Shown here one piece after another: positions 10,011-22,427 of a DNA stretch of 64,000 bases. Below the pieces are notes generated by a model, which saw only the letters and a list, made by a program, of their open reading frames with translations, was not told where the DNA came from and made no database searches. The position numbers and the translations under genes are program-made. How positions within the stretch are numbered: the first letter of the stretch is position 1; the number at the start of each line of letters is the position of its first letter. Location: contig JALBUN010000018.1 in the NCBI GenBank assembly GCA_025174535.1, positions 496,001-560,000 of the forward strand, given 5' to 3'. The DNA is from Cantharellus purpuraceus (Eukaryota > Basidiomycota > Agaricomycetes > Cantharellales > Hydnaceae).

Positions 10011-13000
10011 TCAATCATAGGGCAATCCTCCCGCACCTCCCTCTCCAGCGGGAGGAGGCCCATCCCTACGCACCGGAGGATCCCTACCTCGCCTATCACC
10101 TTCCCCTCCCCTTCCCCTCCCCCCACCCCCACCTACGCCTCCGCCCCCGCCTCCGCCTCCCCTACCCCGCCCACGCTCCCACCCCCCTCCACCGCCCCTC
10201 CCCAACGGCACCGGCAAATCCCCACTCGGCTTCGCCGGCAACCCATGCATCCCAGACTGCGCAAACGGCCCATTCCCACGTCCCTGTCCCTGTCCCTGTC
10301 CCTGTCCATGCCCCCCCACATGCCCCTGCCCCGCAGGCATTCGATGTCCCTCATAATAATTCGGATGTGGGCCATACCCGCGGTAATGCCCCCCCCCTCC
10401 TCCCTCCATCCCAAACCCCGGCCCCCCACGCATGTCGTGTGGAAGGGGAAATGGCGGTGGTGGTGGTGGTGGTGGTCCGGGGGGATACCCATCATGATGC
10501 GCATGTGGCGGTCGATACGGGTCATGTCCAGGCGGACCAGGTCCAGGTCGGTGAGAATCCATCCGCGGCCCCCTGCCTCCACCTCCGCCTCCGCCTCCAC
10601 CGGGTGGGCCCGGCCACCCCGGCCCAGATCGCCACATATTCGGAGGAGGGGGCACATTAGGATTATTAAGCAGTGGCGGCGGCAGAGAATGTGGTACACC
10701 ACTCGCTATTCCAGGGAACGACGGCGGCGGAGGAGGTAACGGCGCAGGCATATGTCGACGTACGCGCTTATCGATCTCGTGGGACGACTCGTATTTTGGG
10801 AGTCTGTATTCGATCGGTCAGACTGCTACCAACGGCATGTCCATAAGATACAAAACATACGTCTTGGGATCTGCAGGCATAGGATCAGACCAGAACCAGT
10901 CATGATCAAGGGCAGCAGCCGCCGTGATACGACGTGAAGGATCCAGAATCAGCAATTTATCAAGCAAATCCACTGTATCCAACCCGGTCCTGCACCAAAA
11001 CCATTAAAGAGCGAACAGACTCAGAAAACGGCCACTTACCCATGAAACTTTATTTTAATCTGTCGCTCATACCGTGACCACCGCTTCACGCCGTCGAGTC
11101 CAGGTAGCGAATCATAATCAGGCCAGTTATCGCCCTGCTCCCGCTTAACAAGCGCAGCTACGAGGATTAAGAAACAAGACGAACTGATGGGGAACCACAC
11201 AATTGCCATATGAGATCCAGCTGATTAGCGTCGGACGTGCCCATCAAAATCGGCCGGCGAATGAAAATCTCGCCAAGAACGCAACTGTGCAATCACTTAG
11301 AAAAGACGGTCCTGACGCCGGCAAGGCAAGTAGAGTGTCACCCTATTCCCCAGATGTCAATCTCTCCGCCATAACGTCGGGCACCGAGGAAAAGCTCAGG
11401 CGGACGATACCAACGCGTGACGACGCAGTTTGTGTACCGCGGCGCACTGTAAGGATCGTCGCCGTTCCTGAGGGACGCGTAAGGATGAGTGACAGAATAA
11501 GTCATAGTCGCACACCTGCGGCCAACTATAGCGGCACGCGGATCGAATGCTCTAGCCAAACCGAAATCTGCAATCTGAAGCAGACCGGTGTTAGAGATGA
11601 GCAGGTTTGCAGCTTTCATGTCGCGGTGTACAATGTTATTCTGGTGGAGTGTCAGTCTTGGCTGTTTTGCTGTGAGCGTAGCGAGACGTACGGCATGGAG
11701 ATAAGCTGTGCCTTCAAGAAGCTGTCGCATGTACAGCTTGATCTGACTCGGCGTCATCTGCACGCGATCGTTCTCCAGTAGTCCAGCGAGGTCATGATCC
11801 ATGTACGGGAACACCATGTGGAAACTAGACGGTGAGCCCTGCACAATGACTTCTCGCAACTGGACCACGTTTGGGTGGTTTAACCGCTTTAAGATGCGTA
11901 TTTCACGCAGTGCCGTGATGGGCATTCCTTCTTTCTCGTTGTGCATCAAAATGCGCTTCAGTGCTACCGGAGTCGATGTTGGGCGGTGCGTTGCTTTGTG
12001 GACCTCCCTAAAACAACGGTAAGTGAACAGGCGTAAAACGAGGTAGGACAACTCACCCAAACGTGCCCTCACCCACTTTCGTCGTCACGTCGTACGCATC
12101 CATGCGTCCGCAACCAACAAAGACTCTGCTATAGGCACTGCGCTCCTGAGACAAGGTGCGCCTCACAGGCGGACGACGGGGCTTCTTAGGAGTGTCCTGC
12201 CGCGGTGTTGTCGAAGACGCCTTATCCCGTGCTCGTCGTGGCGCCTCCGAGGACCCCCGAGAGTCCCGGCTGTGCGCTTGTCGCGAAGCATCTGCTGGCG
12301 GGTTCGGCCACTCGTGTTCTGTTTGCTTTCTGGATGGATACTGGGAATTTGGACGTGGATGCCGGGCATCGTCGTCCCGTTTAGCGATGGAGAATTTAAC
12401 TCCATCACGTTGGTTCGGAAGAATGTCGGGAGGAGGGGGGGGCGGTGTGGTGACAGGAGGCAGTGGAGGGGGAAGCGAGGGCGGAGGGGGAGGGAGAGAA
12501 GGGGGTGAGAATGCCACTCCATGTGGTGAAGGTCGAGGTGGTGAAAAGGGCGCTTGAGAAGAGGGCTGTGGACGGTAGTGCTGTGGCGACCTGCGTCGGT
12601 GGTCTCTCCTTTCATAGCCGTCCTTGCGAGGCTCGTATGCCTCTCCATATTCAGGCCTGTAAGAGTCGTAGTCCCGCCTGCCGTCAATGGGCATGTACAA
12701 ATCGTAAGCCACAGAGTGTGCTTCTCTTCGAGCATCGTATGGATCTCGATGGTCGCGAAACCCTCTTCGAGAATCGATCCTGTCGTCGTGTCTCTCATCC
12801 CCGCCTCTCCGATGGTCATACGAGGGAACGTAGCGGTCATGACCTCGCCTCGAGGGCGGCGGAAGTGGACGGTATCTGTCATGTTTGTAGTCGTCATCTC
12901 TCGGGGAAGTGACTCTAGCTGGTAAACGATGTCTGGGGGGAGATCGCGAGCGGGAATGTGATGAGGAGCGAGCACCGGCCTTCTTGAAAGGAAATGGCAC

Positions 13001-13153
13001 GCGGGTGTTGTGGAATCGTTGTGTCGGGGTGGGCGGGCGAGCATCTGGCGGCGTCGTCTTGTCGTCGAGCTCGCCCTCCTCTGGCGACGACAATGCAGGC
13101 CTTTTGGATGGCCGTTCACTGGCTGGCGGCGAACAAGTTCGTTTGCCCATCAT
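10011..13153 (-). CDS. BUR1: CDK9/BUR1-type cyclin-dependent kinase (RNA polymerase II CTD kinase)
   Basis: Eight exons on the minus strand: 13153-12057, 12007-11692, 11640-11516, 11446-11342, 11284-11185, 11143-11040, 10989-10861 and 10803-10011. The introns are 41-69 bp and the sum is 2769 nt, 922 residues, in frame throughout. The N-terminal 350 residues are Arg/Ser/Pro/His-rich. The kinase domain has GEGTFG (about 361-366, split by intron 1), VALK with Lys383, an exact PITALRE at 395-401, HRD at 476-478, DFG at 496-498 and [18 protein letters not shown] and the [11 protein letters not shown] activation segment place it with CDK9/BUR1 rather than CDK12. The C-terminal 260 residues are Pro/Gly-rich. 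The family binds a cyclin and phosphorylates the polymerase II CTD and Spt5 in the nucleus. A second ATG lies at 13150, and the frame is open up to 13273. Confidence 0.9.
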
Positions 13154-13329
13154 GAGGCAAAAACAAGAGTCTTGACGGAGTTTCTTTTCAGCACCACAAA
13201 GTTCCCACGCCTTGTTCACAATGGCCCCTTCTTCCGCAGCCTCAAGACTTTGTAAATATATCCATACGGTCACAAGTCACGGCAAATCAACAAGTTGCTG
13301 ATATCGGGATACAATCGCTGAGATCTGAA

Positions 13330-14040
13330 ACCTTGAACGCGCAGATGTAACGAACCGTAGGTCCTGCATGCCAACAGAGTCATCGCTTCTCCAGTGAAAT
13401 AGACTTTAAGTCCACGTCCAGACAATAAGTTGGCGCCTGGCCTTCTCTGCGACAGCTGAGCCTGTTTGCAATCCGCACGACGCACAGCTGCGGTTCGTGG
13501 TGTTCCGTAAGAATGTGTCAGATCAAGAGTGCATGCCGTCAACTCACTCACCTTGTCCTTGCCGGTTCATCTCCGTCAGTTCAAAGGTGACTCAAGCTAC
13601 CAATAACATTCCAGGCTGTGCAGAAAATTACAACGTTCCTTGGCAGAGGGTATTCCTAATCGTTCAGGCAGTATGAACGGCTAGAAGACGCAATTGGGAT
13701 TCAATGAAGACGTTCAATCTGTATGTCCTGCAACAGTCGGCACTCGAGGTGACTGGAGTGCTCGAAGACCAACCCTTCGACTCACCAAGTCACGTGACGT
13801 CCTAAAAGGGTTTCGTAATCCATACCGGCCATGACCAGACATTGGAAAGAAGGAGACCAAGAACTGGCTCTCTATCCATGTGCACACTGATGGAAGTAGA
13901 ATTGCTACCGGTGAACTCGGTGCGTCAAACAAGTTCATGCATGATTTCCTTCTTCTAACCTCCGCCTCAAATGTAGTCGTGATCTGGAATTTGGACCTGC
14001 AGGTGCTCGTTTCATGCCGAGATCTGGTGTGATGCAAACG
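13330..14040 (+). pseudogene. HIR1 5'-end relic, copy 2
   Basis: A second decayed copy of the HIR1 5' end lies between the kinase gene and the intact HIR1. The region at 13540-13700 matches 1765-1960. [19 protein letters not shown] sequence is readable at about 13878-13922, followed by a jump to VVIWNLDL-like sequence (about 13975-14000) that corresponds to the end of HIR1 exon 3. The MKFTKPSW start and most of exon 3 are missing. It is on the same strand as the real gene and lies in its presumed upstream region. Confidence 0.75.
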
Positions 14041-14209
14041 AAATTTCGCTTTGTTCATTAATGTCCCTGGTCAGCTAGCTGCATTGATAAAGGAAAACGA
14101 GCGACCCTTTTTCCCCCTCCAGCTCACTCAACATTTGTAAGTGTATGCTCGTTAGTATACATCTGACTTGACTCTGGGTCCGCACAAACGTCTCTGTGCT
14201 CGTCATATA

Positions 14210-14410
14210 TGGCATCAAACGCGGCAGAAAACGCTGCCTAGAGACTCAAGACATAGGCGCTCCTGATGATCGTTGCCCAATCATTCGGTAGGCTGGGTAT
14301 GCCCTTAGATCGCTATGGCCATGAAGATATTCTATTTAACGTCTAGCGGACTCTATAGGTTACGGATCCTTTTTCTCTGCCTGAACATAAAGGCAAATAG
14401 CCTTAGGCGT
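14210..14410 (-). pseudogene. Relic of the 3' end of the coiled-coil family gene
   Basis: Sequence from about 14230 to 14400 resembles 2770-2870 and then 3110-3150 of paralog 1. The shared strings include the region around CCTTAGATCGCTATGGCCATGA and CTTTTTCTCTGCCTGAACATA, with the coiled-coil part deleted in between. Its order behind a HIR1 relic is the same as in copy 1 (1560-3853), so it was part of the duplicated segment. Confidence 0.55.
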
Positions 14411-14721
14411 TCATAATCGCCCCACTCAGCTTACTACAAGTACTTGAGGGGGAATCTATATTTTTCTCGAAAGGTCATATAGTCTTTGAGGGGGCATGCT
14501 CTGACAGAGTGATGGAAAACAAAAGCAGGATCAAAATTTTCAACACGAAGGTTCAATCGATTAATTGTATGACCTGTAGTAGTTAGCAGTCAAGGTCCCC
14601 GGCCTGCAAAGTCACGTGACATACTAAGGGGAGGTCTTTGTAGGCGCCCTTGTTGGTCTCACCTCGTACAACTGGTAAACGCGGCAGTTCAACAAACGTC
14701 ACTGTCTCGCGCAGGTGCTTC

Positions 14722-17700
14722 ATGAAGTTCACCAAGCCGTCCTGGGTTATCCATCATGGTGCGCCTCACATTTCAACTACGATTTCATCATTTACATCTG
14801 GGTATTAGACGTTGGCGAGAAGGAGACCAAGAAGCGGCTCTCTATTTTCTCTATCCATGTGCACCCTGATGGAAGTAGAATTGCAACTGGGGGACTCGGT
14901 GCGTCAAACAAAGTTTGCATTGTTTCCTCTCGTTCTCAACTTAACTTGCAGACGCCAAAATACGTATATGGTCTACAAAGCCAATATTGAACGAAGAGGC
15001 ACATAAAAATGGGTTTCCAACGAATCTCTCCACACTGACCATGCACACTGGCCCGGTTTTAACGGTTAGATGGGCGTATTCTGGAAAATGGCTGGCCAGT
15101 GGAAGTGATGATGCTGTAGTCATGATTTGGGATTTAGACCCGTAAGTGTTTCATGCTGCTATATTTCACGTGCACTTGTATGAAATTGGGCTATTTACTC
15201 TGTTCATTATTTACTCTGGTCAGCTGTGTTACTTACGCCTTCTTTGACTACACACAGCTCGGGTGCAGGACGAGTATGGGGTTCAGATGAAGTGAACATT
15301 GAGGGTTGGAAAGCTCTCAAACGATTGCCTGGACATGAGAGCGGTACGTTACATGACCTTGCTGAATGAATCGTTCTAACTTTGCGTCAAGATGTGACCG
15401 ATCTTGCTTGGTCATCCGATGACAGATACCTCGCTTCAGTTGGCCTTGATTCCATGGTCATTGTGTGGTGTGGGCTAACACTTCGTGTGCATGCCCAATT
15501 TCTGACTACACATATAATGTTCTCATTTATCTGATTACAGAACAACTTATTCGGCTCGAACTACACCAAGGCTTCGTCAAGGGTGTGTGCTGGGACCCTG
15601 TTGGCGAGTTCCTTGCAACGCAGGTAAGCATTTCAATCCGAGTTCAGATACCACGGAATCGAGGTTTAGAGCTGTATCTACTCTTGTAGTCGGACGACAA
15701 GACAGTCAAGATCTGGCGCACAACTGATTGGGGACTTGAGGCTAGCATTGATAAGCCGTTCAGGGAGAGTCCTGGGAGCACATTCTTCAGGCGATTGAGG
15801 TGGGTCAAGCTGGATTAGTGTTGCTCAATTTTTACTCAACTCGTTGCCTGTAGCTGGTCACCTGATGGTGCGCATATCACGGCGTCCAATGCAATGAACA
15901 ACAAGGGTGCTGTGTTTGTGGCTGCGGTAATCGCGCGCCAGACATGGACCTCAGAGATTTCACTTGTTGGTCATGAAAATACAGTCGAGGTTGCTGCATA
16001 CAATCCTCACATATTTTTGAGGAATACCGAGGTGTTGAAAACTGGCGTGAGTTTTTACTTGATGCGACGCTGTTATGTGGCATTGACCTGATTCTAGGGC
16101 CCGGTGGCGACAAGCAACATTTGTTCGGTGCGTCGGACACTGTCGTTGGTGCTTAGTTAGTGTTCATGAGCGATTAGGTCGTCGCATTAGGAGCGGATGA
16201 TCGAAGCGTAAGTGTGTGGCAGACGAAGAGTGCCCGGCCATTGATCGTGGCTCGAAACGTGTTTGAGCGTCAGATACTAGATCTAAGCTGGTAAGAAATA
16301 ATGCTCATTGTGTTAGTGATTTTAAGATAATGAACTATAACCTTATAGGTCATTCGATGGTCTAACACTGTATGCATGTTCCTCGGACGGCTCGATTGCC
16401 GTTTTCGATTTTCACCCTGATGAACTGGAAGGCATTGCGCCACGATCCGTGCAACAACAGTATCTCCAGAAGTTTGGGTTTGTACCTCCACCATTACCGA
16501 CACGTTTCCTACAGCAGCAGTTGCCTCCTCAGGCCCAGGCTCCGACAGCACATCATGCTCAACATGATTCACATGCCATGACCGTCGGCGTCCAGTCGCA
16601 ATCTGACGGCTTTGGCCCGAACGCCACGGTGAACGGAAACGGCGAGGTGAATCATCTAGTAGCGCGTAGGGGAAAAAAGCGCATCAAGCCAACGTTTGTC
16701 GCGTCCCTCACTACGCCTTCCAGCCAGATTGGCCCTTCCGCTACCATATCATATCCCCAACCTGGCCCTTCGCAGTCAACCATGTCGGGTCCGGGCCATC
16801 CAGGGGTGATCCATATGAGCCACGGATATGATCAGGCGTACGATATGAGCGGGGGCGAGATCCGCCTCCCAGCACCCCCGTTTCAGAGTGTGACCATGCC
16901 TGTGCTTGGGAATACGGCAGGACACACTCACTATGGGCACGCACACCTTCAACCGCAACATGGGCAATGGATCCAGCCCTCAGCACCCTTTAGCAACAAC
17001 GTACATACCGGGTCATCTTTCTACGTCCCGCCGCCGAGTCAGGGGATGGATGTGCGTTCGGCGTCTGTGGAAGATTTAATGATGGGGGGGTTGCCGACGA
17101 TTGATGCGTATGGTCCGGAAGAGAAGGGCAAAGGCAAAAGGAAGGCTGGAGATATTGACGTGGATGTGCCTAGAGGTAGGGCACGGACACTGGGTGGCGA
17201 TCGTGTGAGAGAGGTGGGGCCAGTGAGGGAGATATCTTCGAGTCAGGACGGAAGTGGCCCCGTCGCACTAGGAGGCGGGGCCACGACGAATGTGAAGGGT
17301 GCGAACGGCAGAGAGCACGTTTTGGGCGTGCCGAGCGTCAAAACGTATATTAGTGTACGAGTAGAAGGCAGCGAGGATGTGTTGGAAGGAAGCAACTTTG
17401 AGGACGGCAGTAAGTGTACATGTCGGTTTTGTTTGTACGGGGCCGCTGAAGAGGTTTGGTGTAGGGCCAACGGAAGTGCTGTTTGTGAGTGGGAAGCAGA
17501 CGCAGTGGCTCGATTACTTGCCGTCACCGGCGATTGGCCTCGCTGCGACAAATGTATTTTGTGCTGTTGCGATGGCGGATGGCTCTCTTAATGTGTATTC
17601 TCATACTGGTCGAAAGTGAGAGTCGGCCATGACAGCCCTGACGAGCCTTTTATTGACCATGTATGTGTAGGATGATGCCGACTATCACTCTTTCCGCGCC

Positions 17701-18623
17701 TATCGCATTCCTCGAGGCTGCCAAGGCGTGCTTGATGGCTATCACAGCGTCTGGCGATCTGACTGTATGGTGAGTATCTCATTCTTCTCTCATACAGCCC
17801 TTGCTAATTAATCCGCAGGAACATCAAAGCCCAAAAGGCTGCGTTTCCACCCACGTCTATCCTTCCCCTATTTGTTCAACCCGAGACCACGATTGTCAAC
17901 GTTGGCGTCAGATTCAACGGGGCACCCATCATCAACCTTTCATCGGGAGTTGCTCACTCGTACGATGTATCGCTCATGTCCTGGGTTAAGATCAGCGAGA
18001 GCTGGTGGGCCGATGGGTCTGACGCGTGGACGGGTCGACAGCGGAACAGCAATAATGCCGCGTCACGCGGTATTGTTGCCATTCTCGAGGCGGGAATCAG
18101 TGAGCTGAAGGTGTCCGACGAAAACGAGACGAGCGCGGAGAGACCGCAATGGTGGACTGCGGCAAAGACTCTGGGACATTTGGAGGAGCGCCAAAGTGCG
18201 GCGGTGCTGCTGGATAGTCCTGGGGAGTTCAAACACAGTCTCTTGTTGTACGCGAAGAAGCTGGCAGAGGAAGGGTTTAGAGGCAAGGCTGAGGAGCTTG
18301 TTCGGGAATTGTTTGGGCCGGTCTATTGGTGCGTGTGTTGTGGATCTTTTTTTCTTTGTTCGCGTGTGGTGTGCTAATGCAATGTTGGCATGTTCTGCAG
18401 GCGGCCTCACAAGGAGGAAAGATGGGAGCCGACGGTGGTAGGGTTGTCGAAGCGAGATTTACTGAGGGATGTGCTGTCTATCTTTGGTACGTGTTGGCTT
18501 TGCCACTTTTATCCGGCTTTGATTTGTAAATGTTTGGGTCTTCCAGCTCGAAGCAAGACACTCGCCAAGCTGGGGATGGACTGGCAAGATGTATGTCGCC
18601 GATCGGCGGTTGAAGAATGGTAG
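14722..18623 (+). CDS. HIR1: HIR1/HIRA histone H3-H4 chaperone
   Basis: Sixteen exons: 14722-14758, 14809-14898, 14952-15141, 15258-15343, 15392-15484, 15541-15623, 15690-15799, 15854-16046, 16098-16127, 16178-16290, 16349-17409, 17465-17615, 17671-17769, 17819-18328, 18401-18486 and 18547-18623. They sum to 3009 nt, 1002 residues, in frame. The protein starts [14 protein letters not shown]40 repeats fill about 1-400 ([28 protein letters not shown]). [11 protein letters not shown] segment at about 449-458 matches the HIRA B-domain that binds Asf1. From about 668 a HIRA C-terminal domain follows ([48 protein letters not shown]). As part of the HIR complex it deposits histones independently of replication and represses histone genes. 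It is divergent from the kinase gene. Confidence 0.93.
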
Positions 18624-19004
18624 ACTGCAGTGCTGGTTTCCCTCCGTTTTGATATTGCTGCGTCCGATTCTTTTGTCGTGGCAACTCGTGTTATTTTACT
18701 TGTGTTGTAATACAGTGATATAGATATAAAAGTCGCGTTTACTGCATACTACTTATTGCTCATACTACATGTTGTGTAAAGAGTGTTTATGGTCGCATGA
18801 CGATGTAAGAGAGCACGGGCTCTAGTTGGAAACATCAGTTGTCCGCTTCTGTTCTACATTTGTTCCCGATCACATGATCTAACCTCCTAACCCTTATACC
18901 GCCAAAACACAAAAGACCCCGCACCTCTTACCACCCGATCCACTCACTCCCACCACTCCCACCCCCAACCCTCCACCTCCACCCAACCTTTCCCCACCCC
19001 TATC

Positions 19005-19500
19005 CCATTCCTTCAAGCTTACATCTCTGACCTCCATGACTGTCAAAACGCCGCTCTCCGTACCATCGTCCGTTGTTTTCTTTTTTTTTTTCTTCTTCTC
19101 CCTAACCCTATCCCCACCCTATTAAGCGAGATCCCTCCCGGACACCTTCACCTTCAGCCTTCCCGGCCTCTTCCTCGAATCACGCGGTGACACCATCCCA
19201 GAATCCCACAAAAACATTAATAATTGGACCATCCTCAAGGTCCCCTCTCTTTCTAACCCAATTCACCCCCTCCTCACTCCTCCTCTCTTCAGCCTCTCAC
19301 ACCCCCGTATCACGGATGGCCTCGACGACAATGACCTCCGCGACATAGTCGGGACCTTCCTCGCTGATCTTGATCTCAACCCCTCACTTGCCATACGCCT
19401 TTCTACCAACAGAATCGGCTCCCATTGGCCTCTTCACCCATTCGAGCCCGACCACATGGAAGCCATCCATGTTGTCATAGGTCAGTCTCTTCGAACTTGA
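19005..19500 (+). CDS. Probable two-exon fragment of an unrecognised gene
   Basis: The region has protein-like reading in two frames that a good intron would join. Exon A ends at 19059 (reads FLQAYISDLHDCQNAAL). The 67-bp intron 19060-19126 begins GTACC, has a polypyrimidine tract and a CTAAC branch-like site, and ends TTAAG. Exon B, 19127-19500, reads DTFTFSLPGLFLESRGD, later NINNWTILKVPSL, and then TDGLDDNDLRDIVGTFLADL, and ends at TGA 19498-19500. No ATG is found in frame upstream before a TAA near 18895, so the 5' end is missing, lies in another exon, or the gene is dead. I do not recognise the family. Confidence 0.4.
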
Positions 19501-22147
19501 ATAGACTGGCGGTTCATCCCCCTTCGCTCCTCTCTCCCTCTCTCTGATGCAATAAGAAAATATGACGAATGGAAAAAATAGGCAAGCAAGAAACGAGGAC
19601 CTCCTCTGACTAGTCATCATGCCCCATCAAATGAACACGCCCAGGGCTCACGCTAATTATTTCTCCATGTATCACGATTCTTCTTCCGCATGTCTTTAAT
19701 GTTGCAGGGATTTGTTGTGTGCTTTTCAAATCATCACCTGCATGAAGAACATGCGGGAAAATTGTAACTCGCGAGATATGAATGTCGTACGTAGATGATG
19801 TTTTGATGTTTTCAAAATGCCCCGCTCTGATTTTCTGTCATGGATAATTAGAAACAGTCTCACTGCTTGCGACGGATGAGCTTGGATCTTCTTGCTGCCT
19901 GCTGGCAACAACGTTCCTTGACAGACCACGATGTACACGCCTCCTTGTCCCTCCTTTCTCTTGGAACACCATCTTAGATGCAAATTTCATATTGTTAGTC
20001 ACAACCATGCAATACGGGCAAATCTTGCGCATTCAACTGGTACAGCTATCCGCTCTCTTCATATCGCCGGTGCCTTGCGTTCCCCAGTTCTATCATCACG
20101 TTTGGAGGACATTGCCTAGTTGTTGCGTCCATCGATCATGCAAACGTCCCGTGAGCCTATTGATCCATTTAATCCATGTCGTGTCTCATTACAAACATGA
20201 CGCATTCCGCCTGTGACCTGTGCAGACTCATCTGATCGCGATTGATAGCAAAGACTTTAAAGAGTATCTGTGACCTTGACAGTAACTCCAAGGAGACGAT
20301 GAGCTCGCCGAGGTTTGATCTCGATCATGCAGTATTTCGTTCGCTCATATCTCCATCTTCCAATTCTCCTCACCTCCCTTCTGTATCATGAAGCCAGATT
20401 CTTAGACAATTCGCTTGACGTCTGGCACGTCTCGCTTGGAACTCAATTATGAATATCACCAGACGTCCTCGTGATGCCTCGGAATGCAAATCTTATTACC
20501 TCTTGTGAACCTGTCATCGCAATCTTCCCCCTTCATGTCTCATTGTCGTGGAAGAAATAATTTACTCACTTTCTTATCCTGCATGCGGTCTAGGCTCTTT
20601 ACTCCTTCGATTGAAAATGTAGGTGCATGGTCGAGATGAGAGCGCAAGGAAGGTGTTCCCACGGGGAAAATTGTTTCCATGTCATATGTCTTGGAGGTCT
20701 GGTGTGACTGACTAGGGTCATTTTTGGCCTCGACTGCTTATTCAGGAAGTACACTGCAGTGACCGACTCCGATTGTGATTGTTGAGAAGCCTATTACCTT
20801 GCACATCGATGTTTGGTCAGAATATCATGTGTGAGGAAATTATATAGTTATGCCTTACAGTTAGAGGTCTCGGGCGTAGGACAACTGGGCCCGGGGTGTT
20901 CTTTGATATTGTAATGTAAAGTTGAACTGAAGATTGACGTGTCTAAATCTTTCCACCTTCTTCTACCGCTTCACGTGAGCCTCTATGACAAGTTGTCAAG
21001 CCGCTCCCTTAGCAATAATGCCACCCTAGAGTCAGCGGTAACTTTAGTGGCAGTCGGAGCAACGCTACGATGATCTACTAGCCTAACTGCGGTTCTCACA
21101 GCGAAGGGAACACGCTTCACGGTCATTTTATTAAAAGTGGGGGGAACGCATGACAAAGACATGGTCCGTATCATATCTTGGGCTTTGATTTTGATTGTAG
21201 CATCAGTGCTGGCCCGGCGAAACTGGTGGTATGCAACAGGACCACGACTAACGAATATGTCCTAAACAGCAATGGCCGAAACACATGGCGCGACCCTTGT
21301 AAAGTGAAAAAAAGAAACATGGACCAATTGGTAGGGTTGCACAAGATTGACCATGATGCGCGTGCTCTGGTGCTCGGCAAGAGTCAGGCGTGACGTCCTG
21401 CCGGTGCATAAACGGCATATTCAGTCTCCGCTTCAACCTGCAAGTGCCTTTTGCTCCCTCTCGTCAACAGATGGAGTAAAATTTCGACACTCATAATTAC
21501 TTCCAACCGAATTCTACTGGACCCAGCTTAGTGCTCTACATCATTTCAAGACCATCGTTAAATTTAAAAAAACTACGCCGTACTCTCTTCTCTTCTCCAT
21601 ATGCACTTGTGTGTACAGAGGCTCTGACATTGACGAGAGTCTCTGAAGTAATTTATGGTGCAATATCCACTTTTAGTCTTTCTCTTAATTCTGTCGAGTA
21701 GGTCAACCCCGTACCTTCTACGATTAATATCAGACTATACATACATACTTCTTATCTCCCGAAATAATTTCAACTAAACCTATGGATTGCTGTTCGTCCA
21801 ACATGGTTGACCCTACAAATAATATTAGGTAGTAAGCCAAGCGGAGGTTGGCTCAATCATGCCTCGCTTCGCCGCCCCGAGTACCGCTGTGCAAGCTTCC
21901 CACCGAGCCCACAGTCGAACGATAGTCACGAGTTCAGCTCACGCCCCGACTGCGACCGTGTGAGATTGCTAGCTTAGCGATCCGAACCGTGATCAACCTC
22001 AAAGGAGGTAGTGCATCTAAGACTTATGGCGAAGGCGGCAAGTATAATCATGTTTATCAATTTCAGCTGCTTTCTCACTTCGAATCTTGGCTTCTATGTA
22101 AACTGTAAACTGTCCACTAGCATTTAAGGCATCATGTAAGGCCAGGA
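19501..22147. other. Intergenic, no supported gene
   Basis: Only short frames without splice support or domains were found on both strands. No tRNA-like cloverleaf or repeat array was found by eye. Confidence 0.45.
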
Positions 22148-22427
22148 GAAAATGCTACAGACCTCCAGAAGACGTGGTGTGAATCTCAGGCATAGCCGTT
22201 GTAGTGGGGAAGTTTCGAAACGGATCAGAAAGTTGTAGCCGTGTTTATGACAGGAAGTGTCACCTTGAGTTAGTAGAATCCGAAAATGCTACAGACCTCC
22301 AGAAGACGCGGTGAGAATCTTGCGAACGTGCAGGCATAGCCGTTGTGGTGGTGAAGTTTCGAAACGGGTCAGAAAGTTGTAGCGTGTCTATGACAGTAAG
22401 TTTACCTTGAGCTAGTAGAATCCGGAA
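22148..22427. repeat. Imperfect tandem duplication, unit about 134-146 bp
   Basis: Two adjacent copies (about 22148-22281 and 22282-22427) share AAAATGCTACAGACCTCCAG at their start, AGGCATAGCCGTTGT and GAAGTTTCGAAACGG inside, and GAGTTAGTAGAATCCG or GAGCTAGTAGAATCCG at the end. They differ by scattered substitutions and a roughly 10-bp indel. Non-coding. Confidence 0.85.

Noticed and set aside
10440..10480. GGT/CCA triplet run as a separate microsatellite feature
   Set aside because: It is part of the proline/histidine-coding tail of the kinase gene.
21830..22010. Possible tRNA-like stretch (GCCAAGCGGAGGTTGGCTCAATC)
   Set aside because: No T-arm consensus or consistent acceptor stem could be folded by eye.
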